Shown: positions 43,595 to 53,100 of the stretch, piece after piece
Numbering within the stretch: the first letter of the stretch is position 1
How the letters are laid out: each line of letters opens with the position of its first letter
Source: Methanoregula sp.
GTDB lineage: Archaea > Halobacteriota > Methanomicrobia > Methanomicrobiales > Methanospirillaceae
NCBI GenBank assembly: GCA_030694985.1
Contig: JAUYTV010000025.1
Coordinates: 1 to 64,000 of the forward strand
DNA length: 64,000 nucleotides
Direction of reading: 5' to 3'
Notes under the pieces: model-generated
What the model was told of the DNA's origin: nothing
The model's database searches: none
What the model saw: only the letters and a program-made list of their open reading frames with translations
Position numbers and translations under genes: made by a program

Positions 43595-44932
43595 ATGGAT
43601 ATAGAAATTATTGCAGTGGGCGGATACGACGAGGTCGGGCGGAATATGACCGCCGTCCGCTGCGGAAAGGAAATTGTCATCTTTGACATGGGACTCCGGC
43701 TGGACCAGATAATGATCCACGAGGATGCTGAAATTGAGAATATGCATTCCCTTGACTTGATCAAGATCAAGGCAATACCGGACGATACCCGGATGAATGA
43801 GATCGAAGGCACGGTCAAAGCGATCGTCTGCTCACACGGCCACCTTGACCATATCGGTGCCATCCCGAAACTGGCACACCGGTACAATGCTCCGATTATT
43901 GCATCGCCGTATGCTACAGAACTCATCCGGCAGCAGATCTCCGGTGAGCAGAAATTTGGGGTGAACAACAAACTCTTTGCCCTCAGGGCCGGTCAGCGCT
44001 ACACGCTCTCCCAGAACCTGGTGCTCGAGTTTGTCCGCACGCAGCACTCGATCATCGATACCGTTACACCGGTACTTCACACCCCGCATGGCGCTATCGT
44101 CTATGCGTGTGATTTCAAGTTCGACCGGACGCCGGTCATTGGCGAACCGCCGGACTTTGCCCGCTTCCGCCAGATCGGCAAGGAAGGCGTGCTCGCCCTT
44201 ATCGTGGAGAGCACGTATATCGACCGCCCCGGCAGGTGCCCGAGCGAACGTATTGCCCGTGACCTGGTCAGGAACGTCATCACCAGTTACGAGGATGACA
44301 AGAACGCGATCATCGTATCCACCTTCTCTTCCCACATTGCCCGGGTCAAAACAATCGCGGAATGTGCCCACGAGATTGGCCGGAAACCGGTGCTTCTTGG
44401 CAGGTCCATGGAAAAGTACTCGGTCACTGCAGAGCAGATGAAGCTCTGCTCGTTTCCCGAGACCACCAGTGTCTTTGGGAACCGGCGAACTGTTGACCGG
44501 CAGATGCGCCGGATGATGAAGGATGGAAAAGAACAGTTCCTCCCTATAGTCACCGGGCACCAGGGCGAACCGGGCTCCATTCTCACCCGCCTTGCGGTCG
44601 GGGATACTCCCTACCAGCTTGCCAAGGGTGACAAGGTGGTCTTCTCGGCAAACGTGATCCCAAACCCCATGAACTTCGGCCAGCGCTATATGATCGAGCA
44701 GCACCTCCGGCATGCCGGTGCACGCATATTTGAAGATCTTCACGTATCCGGTCATGCCTACCGCGAGGATCACTATGAGTTCATCCAGCTCCTCAACCCG
44801 CAGCACATCATCCCTGCTCACGGGCACCTGAAGATGACGGCCGGCTACACGGACTTTGCCACGGAAATGGGATACACCGCCCAGTCCACCGTCCATATGC
44901 TGAAGAACGGGCAGCGGGTCAAGCTCAATTAA
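43595..44932 (+). CDS. rnj: Ribonuclease J, archaeal type
   Basis: The 445-residue metallo-beta-lactamase / beta-CASP nuclease contains SHGHLDHIGAIPKL (the H-x-H-x-D-H zinc motif), YACDFKFDRTPVIG (motif 3) and the beta-CASP segment with TGHQGEPGSILTRLA and HVSGHAYREDHYEFI. It degrades or trims RNA 5' to 3'. Short of bacterial RNase J (about 550), which has an extra C-terminal domain, as usual in archaea. In the isoprenoid block, 15 bases before idsA. Confidence 0.94.
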   Translation: MDIEIIAVGGYDEVGRNMTAVRCGKEIVIFDMGLRLDQIMIHEDAEIENMHSLDLIKIKAIPDDTRMNEIEGTVKAIVCSHGHLDHIGAIPKLAHRYNAPIIASPYATELIRQQISGEQKFGVNNKLFALRAGQRYTLSQNLVLEFVRTQHSIIDTVTPVLHTPHGAIVYACDFKFDRTPVIGEPPDFARFRQIGKEGVLALIVESTYIDRPGRCPSERIARDLVRNVITSYEDDKNAIIVSTFSSHIARVKTIAECAHEIGRKPVLLGRSMEKYSVTAEQMKLCSFPETTSVFGNRRTVDRQMRRMMKDGKEQFLPIVTGHQGEPGSILTRLAVGDTPYQLAKGDKVVFSANVIPNPMNFGQRYMIEQHLRHAGARIFEDLHVSGHAYREDHYEFIQLLNPQHIIPAHGHLKMTAGYTDFATEMGYTAQSTVHMLKNGQRVKLN

Positions 44933-44947
44933 AAAAGAGGTATCAAA

Positions 44948-45913
44948 ATGTCGGAACTTGCCCCTTACCTGGAATCGGTTGCAGCACATATCGACCGCAT
45001 GATCGACCGGTATTTTGTTGATACGGTTGGTGACCTGAACAAGGCGTCAGCCCATCTTCTCGCTGCCGGCGGGAAACGACTCCGTCCCGCTGTCGTCATA
45101 CTGGCAGCAGATGCAGTGAAACGCGGAAGCTCCGAAGATATCATGCATGCGGCTCTCGCTCTTGAGATTACGCACACGTTTACGCTCATCCACGACGATA
45201 TCATGGATGATGACCACCTGCGCCGTGGTGTCCAGACGGTCCACACGAAATGGGATATGCCGACCGGCATCCTTGCCGGTGACGTGCTCTATGCCCGGGC
45301 GTTTGAGTATATCTGCAAGGCTACTGCAACCGATGAGGCAAAAGTCCGCTCGGTAACCATGCTTGCCAATGCCTGTGCCGATATCTGTGCAGGTCAGCAC
45401 ATGGACATGTCCTTTGAGCACCGCAATGATGTGGATGAGTACGAGTACATCGAGATGGTGAGAAAAAAGACCGGTGTGCTCTATGCGGCGGCAGCCGGTA
45501 TCGGCGGCATTCTTGCCGGGGGTTCTGCCCCGCAGGTAAAAGCCCTCTACAACTTCGGGCTGAATACCGGTATTGCATTCCAGATACAGGATGATTTGAT
45601 TGACCTGCTCACGCCTTCAGAGAAGAGTGGCAAGGACCAGGCTTCCGATCTCAGAGAAGGCAAGCAGACGATCATCATGATCAAGGCCCGGGAGAAGGGG
45701 ATCGACTTGCAGAAATACCGGCGCGAACTGTCAAAAGCTGATATCGATGCGGCAATAAAAGAACTCACCGAAGCCGGTGTGATCGATGAGGTCAAAACAA
45801 AGGCTGCTGACCTTGTGGCTGCCAGCAACAAACATCTCTCCTTACTCCCTGCATCAAAAGAACGCCAGCTCTTAATGGACATTGGCGAATTTTTTGTCAC
45901 CCGGAGTTATTAA
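44948..45913 (+). CDS. idsA: Polyprenyl diphosphate synthase (GGPP/FPP synthase)
   Basis: The 321-residue enzyme has both aspartate-rich motifs, TLIHDDIMDDDHLRRG (first) and FQIQDDLIDLL (second), plus AAGGKRLRPAVVIL at the start. It builds C15 to C20 chains for archaeal lipids, using the precursors made by the preceding genes. It is separated from gltX by only two bases, so the two are cotranscribed. Confidence 0.94.
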   Translation: MSELAPYLESVAAHIDRMIDRYFVDTVGDLNKASAHLLAAGGKRLRPAVVILAADAVKRGSSEDIMHAALALEITHTFTLIHDDIMDDDHLRRGVQTVHTKWDMPTGILAGDVLYARAFEYICKATATDEAKVRSVTMLANACADICAGQHMDMSFEHRNDVDEYEYIEMVRKKTGVLYAAAAGIGGILAGGSAPQVKALYNFGLNTGIAFQIQDDLIDLLTPSEKSGKDQASDLREGKQTIIMIKAREKGIDLQKYRRELSKADIDAAIKELTEAGVIDEVKTKAADLVAASNKHLSLLPASKERQLLMDIGEFFVTRSY

Positions 45914-45915
45914 AA

Positions 45916-47607
45916 ATGGCAGGGGACGATCCAAAAGAGATCCTTTTTTTATGTGCACTCCAGAATGCCGTGAAGCATGGCGGTATTCCCCAGAGCGGGG
46001 CCGTGATTGGCATGGTCATGGGTGCACACCCGGAACTGCGGAGCAGGGCCAAGGAAGTCTCGGCGTTTGCAAAGGAAGCGATTGCTGATGTAGCTGCTCT
46101 TTCTTCTGAAGAGCGGGTGACTACGCTCCAAACCCGTGCACCGGAAATGTTTGCAGCACTTTCCGAGAAGCATGAGCACAAGAAAGTGCTGCCGGATCTT
46201 GAAGGTGCTGAAAACGGTGTGGTGATGCGGTTTGCCCCCAATCCATCCGGCCCGCTCCATATTGGTCATGCAAGGGCTGCGGCGCTCAATGATGCGTACA
46301 TCAAACAGTATGGCGGGCGCTACATCCTCCGCATCGAGGATACCGATCCCAAGCGGGTCGATCCCGAAGCCTATGAGATGGTGGTCGAGGATCTCAAATG
46401 GCTGGGTCTTGCCATCACCGACACCGTGACCCAGAGCGATCGCCTGCACCTGTACTATCTGCTCTGCACGCAACTAATCGAACGGAACGGGGCGTATGTC
46501 TGCACCTGCGACAACGAGCAGTTCAAGGAGCTCAAAAACAAAAAGACTGCCTGCCCCTGCCGGGAACAGTCCGTGGAGACGAACCTCGTGCTCTGGGATA
46601 AAATGCTCACCCACGGGTTCAAGGAAGGCGAGGCATCGGTCAGGATCAAGACCGATCTCAACAACCCGGATCCGGCCATGCGGGACTTTCCCGCGTTTCG
46701 TATCCTTGACGTACCGGCTCACCCGAAAGTAATCGCCCATGTGTACCCGCTGATGAACTTCTCGGTAGTTGCCGATGATCACCTGCTGGGGGTCACGCAT
46801 GTGATCCGGGGCAAGGATCATATCGCCAATACGCGACGCCAGCGCTACATCTACGACCACTTCGGCTGGAAGGTGCCGGTATACCGGCACTATGGCCGGA
46901 TGGGTATCGAAGGCGTTGTGCTCTCGACTTCCCAGATGCGGCTTGGCATCAATGACGGGACCTATACCGGCTGGGACGATATACGGCTCGGCACGCTCCG
47001 GGCACTTGCCCGCCGGGGGATCAGCCCCGAAGCGGTCAAGAATGCGATGCTTGCGATCGGTATCGGCGACACGGACATCTCGTTCTCGTGGGACAATCTC
47101 TATTCCGAGAACAAGAAGATTGTTGACCCGGTGGCAAACCGGTACTTCTTTGTCCCTGAGCCGGTGACTGTACAGATTGAGGGTGCACAACCACACACAG
47201 CGCATGCGATGCTCCACCCGAGTGATACAGCACGCGGCACCCGTACGCTCGAGTTTACCGGAACCGTCCTCATTCCGAAGAGTGAGGTCTCACCGGATAT
47301 AACGATGCTCCGGCTTAAGGATCTCTTCAATGTGAAGATCAGCTGGGACAACGGGATGCCTTCCTTTACCTACGCGGGGGATTCCCTTGCGGATGCCCGG
47401 GCGGCTAAGGCGCACATCGTCCAGTGGCTGCCGGCGCAGGCAACTATTCCTTGCACTATTCTTACGCAGGAAGGCGAGATGGTCGGGGCGTGTGAGCCTG
47501 CGGTCCGGTCGGAACTCGGGAAGGTTATCCAGTTCGAGCGGGTTGGGTTTGTAAAGATCGATGCGGTCGGGGATGCCGGGGTTGTGGCGTATTATACGCA
47601 CAAGTGA
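45916..47607 (+). CDS. gltX: Glutamyl-tRNA synthetase
   Basis: The 563-residue archaeal GluRS has the class I signature NPSGPLHIGHARAAAL near residue 110 and a KMSKS-like STSQMRLGI near 337. An N-terminal extension of about 95 residues and a beta-barrel C-terminal anticodon domain (TLEFTGTVLIPKSEVSPDIT) are typical. In methanogens it charges tRNA-Glu and the amidotransferase makes Gln-tRNA where no GlnRS is present. Last gene of the conserved block. Confidence 0.96.
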   Translation: MAGDDPKEILFLCALQNAVKHGGIPQSGAVIGMVMGAHPELRSRAKEVSAFAKEAIADVAALSSEERVTTLQTRAPEMFAALSEKHEHKKVLPDLEGAENGVVMRFAPNPSGPLHIGHARAAALNDAYIKQYGGRYILRIEDTDPKRVDPEAYEMVVEDLKWLGLAITDTVTQSDRLHLYYLLCTQLIERNGAYVCTCDNEQFKELKNKKTACPCREQSVETNLVLWDKMLTHGFKEGEASVRIKTDLNNPDPAMRDFPAFRILDVPAHPKVIAHVYPLMNFSVVADDHLLGVTHVIRGKDHIANTRRQRYIYDHFGWKVPVYRHYGRMGIEGVVLSTSQMRLGINDGTYTGWDDIRLGTLRALARRGISPEAVKNAMLAIGIGDTDISFSWDNLYSENKKIVDPVANRYFFVPEPVTVQIEGAQPHTAHAMLHPSDTARGTRTLEFTGTVLIPKSEVSPDITMLRLKDLFNVKISWDNGMPSFTYAGDSLADARAAKAHIVQWLPAQATIPCTILTQEGEMVGACEPAVRSELGKVIQFERVGFVKIDAVGDAGVVAYYTHK

Positions 47608-47645
47608 GATTTTTCCGGTTTAATTTTTTGTTTTTTGCTTATCGT
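47608..47645 (+). terminator. T-rich terminator after gltX
   Basis: TTTTTCC, TTTAATTTTTTG and TTTTTTGC lie directly behind the gltX stop codon, a typical archaeal T-tract end. Confidence 0.55.
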
Positions 47646-47711
47646 TGTTTTGAATGGGATATGATGCATTGATTAGATTATAAAAATAATGGCTGATGCC
47701 CTACCTCCAAA

Positions 47712-47760
47712 ACACGATAAACACCGCCGCCCCAGTAGGGGCGCCCCCGCGGCGGTTCAG
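47712..47760. repeat. GC-rich hairpin element, copy 1
   Basis: Perfect outer arms ACCGCCGC (47723-47730) and GCGGCGGT (47749-47756) enclose GCCCC-AGTA-GGGGC, a second stem. The element is repeated at 49813-49860, on the other side of the metallophosphoesterase gene, with the same GCCCC/GGGGC stem but loop CGAC. Copy 1 could terminate transcription from both sides. Confidence 0.6.
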
Positions 47761-49481
47761 AAACTCGTTATCGGTGTTCCGAATTTCTGAATTTTCACTT
47801 GCATCTCCGGTGTCAGCTGTTTGACCAGTTCGGCATTATATGCCCCACTCGGCATGGGAACGATTGTAGCATTGAATATCTGCTGTGCAGCAATAGCATA
47901 CGACCGTGATTTTTCGGCTATCGATCCTTCCCTGACTGCCGGATCAACGTCCGTTGCAAAGATTGAGACCGTATTGTCGCTGTTCCGGACGATCTCGAAC
48001 ATGCGGAACTGCTGGGGGAAATCACGTAATGATGAGGTTTCCACCCCCCAGAATCCGAGTTCCGGACGGCTGGGATCCGGGGATTTGAATGCGGTAACGG
48101 TATTACGGTGAACATGTCCCGAGATCCACATGAGGAGATTCGGATAGGTATGCAGTTTGTCCACCAGTTTCTGCTCCGAGACGGGAGATATGGCAGTCCA
48201 GAGTTTCGAGGAGTTCACCGGTTCGTTGCGTATCGGTATGTGCGCCGCGATGATCATGAGCTTGCTGTCTGCCTGACCTGTATCCAGTTCGTTTACCAGC
48301 CAGTCATACCGTGCCTTGTCGAGAGAGGCATACATATAGGGGCCGACATTGGGATCGGTGTCCCTCTGGGTATTGTCGAGCACAATGACCTTGATCGGAA
48401 TATCCTGTTTCGGTTCGAACGAATAGCAGGCAAATCCCGTTGCTACGTCAGACCGGTTGAACCCGTGTCCTTTGGGACTTGATGTGGTAGTAAAAAATTC
48501 TCCCATCCATTCCGACCGCGAAATCGCATGGCGGTTCGGATCGGCTGCAAGTACTTTTGGGGGTTCTTTGAAATCTTTGACCGGTCCTACACCGATCACA
48601 TCCCCGTACGGTGTCCGGCCGTCAATTGAGCCCATATAAAAACCACGGCTGTCCAACAGAAAAGGGTCATTGAATTGATCTCCCATGTTGAGGAGATTCT
48701 TGCCAGATAAGGTCTGTTTCAGGTAATCGTTTGGAACATTTGAACCCAACCAGAACTGATCGTGGTTGCCGAGTGCCTGGTACCATTTGATCGATTTATC
48801 GAGACCCGCTGCCTTGAATTCGTCCTGGTAATCATTGTGAGGCCCGGGGACAGGATCATCTTTGGCACCGGAATCAGGGTTTATCGTTTTGCCGTCAAGG
48901 ACATCGATGTACCACCTTAGTTCATTGTGCTGGTTACCGTTGATGGCATCACCAAGAAAGATCCCGAAATCGAACGGTTTTTGTTTGTGAAAGGCGTTTA
49001 CGGTCTGGACGGCTGCGTCAAGAACCTGGGTGGTAGAGAGCATAACCGCTGAATATCCCGAAGGGTTACCGCCTTTATAGCCGGCATAGATCCCCTGGGC
49101 AGGAGTTTCCTTGTCGGTGATATGTACGTCGGTCATGGCAAAGAAATTCAGAAGTCGTGCCGTCTTGGTAACCGATGTATTAGTATATCCCGCTGGCATA
49201 ATATCCAGTCTATTGTCATAACCAAGTCCCTCACCAAATTTCCAGGCGCCATAACCATATTCTGAATAGTTAGCAACCTGGTACGGATAAAGCGCAGGTG
49301 AACCTGAAGGCACAGGAATCGGAATAACCGTTCTCTCAAGGGTCGAATACACTTTTGAATCTATAGGATAACTGGATCCAAACATACCGTTATTTAAAAA
49401 AAGAACCGATCCTCCGATTACCGCAATAAAAAAAGCGGCAACGAGGATTCCGATTTTTACCTTTTCTTTCATAGTCTCCAT
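47757..49481 (-). CDS. Exported calcineurin-like metallophosphoesterase
   Basis: The 574-residue protein has an N-terminal membrane anchor or signal (KIGILVAAFFIAVIGGSVLFL) and then a large calcineurin-like domain. Metal motifs are FAMTDVHITDKETP (D-x-H), FGIFLGDAINGNQHN (GD), WYQALGNHDQFW (GNHD), IIAAHIP (H) and WISGHVHRNTV (GHxH), so the binuclear site is complete. Substrate unknown; such large secreted proteins are found in several archaea and bacteria. It is divergent from a 1.1-kb noncoding stretch, and its stop codon lies beside the hairpin element copy 1. The start could equally be the in-frame ATG three codons on. Confidence 0.88.
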   Translation of the reverse strand: METMKEKVKIGILVAAFFIAVIGGSVLFLNNGMFGSSYPIDSKVYSTLERTVIPIPVPSGSPALYPYQVANYSEYGYGAWKFGEGLGYDNRLDIMPAGYTNTSVTKTARLLNFFAMTDVHITDKETPAQGIYAGYKGGNPSGYSAVMLSTTQVLDAAVQTVNAFHKQKPFDFGIFLGDAINGNQHNELRWYIDVLDGKTINPDSGAKDDPVPGPHNDYQDEFKAAGLDKSIKWYQALGNHDQFWLGSNVPNDYLKQTLSGKNLLNMGDQFNDPFLLDSRGFYMGSIDGRTPYGDVIGVGPVKDFKEPPKVLAADPNRHAISRSEWMGEFFTTTSSPKGHGFNRSDVATGFACYSFEPKQDIPIKVIVLDNTQRDTDPNVGPYMYASLDKARYDWLVNELDTGQADSKLMIIAAHIPIRNEPVNSSKLWTAISPVSEQKLVDKLHTYPNLLMWISGHVHRNTVTAFKSPDPSRPELGFWGVETSSLRDFPQQFRMFEIVRNSDNTVSIFATDVDPAVREGSIAEKSRSYAIAAQQIFNATIVPMPSGAYNAELVKQLTPEMQVKIQKFGTPITSF

Positions 49482-49812
49482 CAGTAAACCTGTTATTTAA
49501 TTCTGTCTTTCGATGTGGTTTTTACGAATTTATTTACCGATCAGATAACTGTCGTCCGGTCAGTGCCATAGTAAGGTTCATCGCCGTAGAGTGTGTCATG
49601 GAAGATCTCTCTTGCAACGTGCCATCTTCGCCTTTTTCGCACCTATCGTCAGCGTCCGCCCCCTTTTTGCGAAATCTCCACCACCTACCATCAATTGCAA
49701 AACAGGTTTACGGCGTTTCATGAAAATAGCCATACGGCTTCAGGGAGCAATACTGGCAATTTTTAGCGTGTATTGAACCTATTACCAAGATGGGGGCTCC
49801 CTATACCCCCAG

Positions 49813-49862
49813 ATGCGATGAACGCCGCCGCCCCCGACGGGGCGCCCCCGCAGCGGTTTAGG
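49813..49862. repeat. GC-rich hairpin element, copy 2
   Basis: GATGAACGCCGCCGCCCC at 49816 onwards matches the sequence around 47716 (GATAAACACCGCCGCCCC). The inner stem GCCCC-CGAC-GGGGC is identical in its arms and differs only in the loop. The outer stem is not perfect here. Confidence 0.6.
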
Positions 49863-49910
49863 GACAGCATTTTTCTGATTCCTTGCTCAGATCCCATGCC
49901 CCTCATGGAG

Positions 49911-50360
49911 GTTTTTCAGCGGACTTTGGCTGAAATTTTTACATCAGACCCTGCTGGAAAATTTCTCATCGCGATCACGATCGCGTTTAAAAAGTTGATC
50001 CGGGTCAACCGGACCTTGCTTGAAAAATTTCAATCAAACCTTGATTAAAAATTTTTGAGCAGACTTTGATTGAAAAAATGTAACCAGAGCTTGATTAAAA
50101 AATGGATCCGATGCTCCCCATCCGACGTAAACGTTCCCCCGGTAAAGCAATCAAACCCTGCTTGAAATCTTTCAACCGGACTTTGATTTGAAATTTTTGA
50201 GCAGAGTGCGACTAAATTTTTTTCATCAAACCTTGTTTGGAAATTTCTCATCGCGATCACGATCGCGTTTGAAAAATCGATCCGGATCAATCAGACTCTG
50301 ATTAAAAAATTTCACCATGACTTTGATTGGGATTTTTTGAGCAGATCCTGATTGAAATAA
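49911..50360. repeat. Array of degenerate ~25-bp repeats
   Basis: At least a dozen units of roughly TTTTxAxCAGACTTTGATTGAAAAA follow one another, for example TCAATCAAACCTTGATTAAA, TTTTTGAGCAGACTTTGATT and TTCATCAAACCTTGTTTGGA. Two longer blocks repeat about 282 bases apart, each with the palindrome CGCGATCACGATCGCG (near 49970 and 50252). The rest of the 1.15-kb gap (49482-50631) around it has no gene I can support. Confidence 0.7.
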
Positions 50361-50631
50361 CTGGTGACTGGACACCTCTCCATACAGAACGCCCTGCCGC
50401 AGTTTAACCGATTGCCATTGCATTGCTGGTTGCATACCTACCGGAATGTCACCCTGAAGAATGGATCTTATGTTACTCTGATAATCCATCCCTTCCCGTT
50501 AATGAGATAGCAGTAGGGTGTAGGGAATGTTTGCCTTGAGAGGATATAATTATGAAAAACAACCAGAATTATTGAGTACCTGATAATAATAAAAGGAAGT
50601 AACATCTTCTCCTTCCAGCAGAGCGATCGTT

Positions 50632-51897
50632 ATGAAATGGACAATCTCAATTCTCGTCATCATCGCGCTCATGAGCGCAATTGTGGTTCCTGTATCAGCA
50701 GAAAGTGCACCCACTGTAACGATCACGGACTACAAAGTGACCCCGTCGGTTCTAATGCCTGATAGTCTTGGGTCGATCACGGTAACCATAAAAAATACCG
50801 CAGCCAGTGCTTCTATCATTGAAAAAACCGGGCAGATAAAGCCGGACACCTTAGGTTTTGCAGTGGAAAAAACCACGGATATTAATGTCAATATTGAAAA
50901 TGTCAAACTTGAAGGAAATGGCATTGAAACCCTGAGTAAGGATTATAACCGCGTCGGGGAGATTGGGCCGGGACAATCCATCTCGCTCACATTTTCGATT
51001 CGTGCCCCTTCAAAGAGCGGAATGTATTTTCCTGAAGTCAGGATCGACACCACCGGAGGAAAAAGCACCAGATATCCCATACCGGTGAATGTCAACACGG
51101 CAGTCGGAATCCAGAGACAGGCAATCCTGATTATGGATACTTCACTTGGTGGTACTGCAAACCCCGGAGAAGAGATCCCAGTGACACTAACTCTCCGGAA
51201 TTCGGGCCAGACCCTTGCAGATGATGTGACGGTAAAAATCGAGAATATGAGCACTGTGGTAGCACCTAAGAACGCTGATCTGTACCATTTGGGAGTTATC
51301 GTTCCCGGAGGACAGCAAACAGTACAACTGGTATTGCTTTCCGATAAGAAAGCAAACGCTGGTCTTGTCCGGATACCGGTGACCATCAGCTACAATGCAA
51401 TCGATGGTGTTCTCCAGACCCAGAAAACCGGAATCGACCTGATGATGAAAGGTAAAGCAGAACTGGGTTTTGTATCAGTAGATACCAATCCTCCCCGCCT
51501 TACTGAAAATACCCCCTTTGATCTCACTATCCGTATCGAGAACACCGGAACCGGAGAGGCAAAACAGGTATCAGCAAAGATTGATCTCCCGTCAGAAGGT
51601 AACAAAGAGGCATTCATCGGTAAAATAAAGCCCGGTAACGATGCACCAGCAATCTTCCTTCTTGAAGGTGCAAAAGCGGGCAACCATCCCTATAATCTTA
51701 CAATCACCTACACCGATGACATGGGTGTACACACGATGAACCGGCAGATGAATATCAGGGTGCCGGCAGCAAATGGCTCTGCAAATATCATCCTCGGGCT
51801 CATCATCCTTGTCATCCTTCTGTTCGTTGCCTACCGGTACTGGTACCTGCCAAAGAAGAACGGGGACGGAAAACACCCATGGGTAAAAAAGAACTAA
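50632..51897 (+). CDS. Exported CARDB-like surface protein (second module)
   Basis: The 421-residue protein has a signal peptide (ISILVIIALMSAIVVPVSA), then several beta domains with CARDB/COG1361 character such as VTITDYKVTPSVLMPDSLG, EEIPVTLTLRNSGQTLADDV and NTPFDLTIRIENTGTGEAKQ. A C-terminal membrane helix (SANIILGLIILVILLFVAYR) is followed by a basic tail. It has the same layout as 23290-24561, but the sequence is not closely similar. Its end overlaps the permease start by 19 bases. Confidence 0.8.
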   Translation: MKWTISILVIIALMSAIVVPVSAESAPTVTITDYKVTPSVLMPDSLGSITVTIKNTAASASIIEKTGQIKPDTLGFAVEKTTDINVNIENVKLEGNGIETLSKDYNRVGEIGPGQSISLTFSIRAPSKSGMYFPEVRIDTTGGKSTRYPIPVNVNTAVGIQRQAILIMDTSLGGTANPGEEIPVTLTLRNSGQTLADDVTVKIENMSTVVAPKNADLYHLGVIVPGGQQTVQLVLLSDKKANAGLVRIPVTISYNAIDGVLQTQKTGIDLMMKGKAELGFVSVDTNPPRLTENTPFDLTIRIENTGTGEAKQVSAKIDLPSEGNKEAFIGKIKPGNDAPAIFLLEGAKAGNHPYNLTITYTDDMGVHTMNRQMNIRVPAANGSANIILGLIILVILLFVAYRYWYLPKKNGDGKHPWVKKN

Positions 51898-53099
51898 AGG
51901 TCGCCTTCCTGCTGGCCCTGCGCTCGCTTCAGCGGGGAAGTCGCTCAAGCGTGATCTTAACCATCCTGATCATCGGGATGTGCTTTACCAACATGATCTT
52001 TTTACCTTCCATGTTCAACGGGATTGGCCAGAGCATCACCCGGCAGGTTGTGGACTACGAGGTTGGAAATGTGCTTGTCAGCCCCAAGTCCGGCGACAAG
52101 TATGTTGCCGATATTCATGCAACACTCGACCTCATCAACGGTATGCCGGGTGTGGAACGGGCCACTCCCCATTTTACCAAAGGGGCGACACTCAAGTACC
52201 GCCAGCGTGTTCTCGGGGTCTCGGTGCGGGCGATATCGCCCAATGATGAGAAGTTCATCTCCCCCCTCTATACCAAGATGGTTGCCGGCAGTTACTTAGG
52301 GGACGCTGATATTGGGGAAGTCATTATAGGCAGGCCGGTTGCAGGCGACGCCTCGATCCGGCAGGAGGACGAGTTCCAGGCCTCGCTCGGAGGAGTGCGT
52401 GTCGGCGATTCAATCACGATTGATTACGGCAACGGGTATGTAAAGGACTACCGGGTAAAAGGTATTTATTTCACTGGCTGGAGCCAGGCGGACAGCGCAG
52501 TTTACGTTACCTATACGGATATGGCGCTGGTCGACCCAAAGGCGCTTGACAATGCAGAATCTATCACGGTCAAGGCAAAACCCGGCTATTCCGAGAAGTT
52601 CATCAAGAACGAACTCCTTGCGTACGGGGTAGGTGGGAGCGGGAAGGTCCAGACTACTGCAGATTTGCTGAGCAAGAGTATGGGACGGGCGCTCCAGAGT
52701 TTTGCCATCATCAACATGGTGTCTTTGGTTGTCAGTATCATCATTACGACTGTTGTTTTGTTCATCGTCATCACCATCAAGACCCTCAGCAGTCGCAAAC
52801 AGATTGGCATCTTAAAGGCGATCGGGGTGGATAAGGAAGTCATCATGCATAACTATGGGTTCCAGGTGATCATTCTCGGCATACTGGGTATTATCCTGGG
52901 GATCTTCTTAACCTTAATTCTCGCAGCGTATATGGCAGTTAACCCTATTGTAACTCCGGAATGGTCTGCAACCCTGTATGTCACCCCATTGGACCTGTTC
53001 ATAAACTCAGTGATCCTGTTCATTGCAGCAGTTGTGGCCGGGTATGTCCCTGCCTACCAGATATCCCGTGAGGATATCCAGACTGCGATGAGGTCCTGA
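51879..53099 (+). CDS. FtsX-like permease (second module)
   Basis: The 406-residue permease has an N-terminal helix (SVILTILIIGMCFTNMIFLP), a large external domain, then helices MVSLVVSIIITTVVLFIVIT, FQVIILGILGIILGIFLTLI and LFINSVILFIAAVVAGYV. TLSSRKQIGILKAIGVDKE is the motif after the second helix, as in MacB/LolC-like proteins. It works with the ATPase that starts one base after its stop. Confidence 0.9.
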   Translation: MGKKELKVAFLLALRSLQRGSRSSVILTILIIGMCFTNMIFLPSMFNGIGQSITRQVVDYEVGNVLVSPKSGDKYVADIHATLDLINGMPGVERATPHFTKGATLKYRQRVLGVSVRAISPNDEKFISPLYTKMVAGSYLGDADIGEVIIGRPVAGDASIRQEDEFQASLGGVRVGDSITIDYGNGYVKDYRVKGIYFTGWSQADSAVYVTYTDMALVDPKALDNAESITVKAKPGYSEKFIKNELLAYGVGGSGKVQTTADLLSKSMGRALQSFAIINMVSLVVSIIITTVVLFIVITIKTLSSRKQIGILKAIGVDKEVIMHNYGFQVIILGILGIILGIFLTLILAAYMAVNPIVTPEWSATLYVTPLDLFINSVILFIAAVVAGYVPAYQISREDIQTAMRS

Positions 53100-53100
53100 T

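Noticed and set aside
50045-50290. Minus-strand frame of 81 codons in the repeat array
   Set aside because: It is generated by the repeats, has no start signals, and its sequence follows the repeat units.
49911-50360. CRISPR array
   Set aside because: Units are adjacent and diverged, with no regular spacers and no cas genes in the window.
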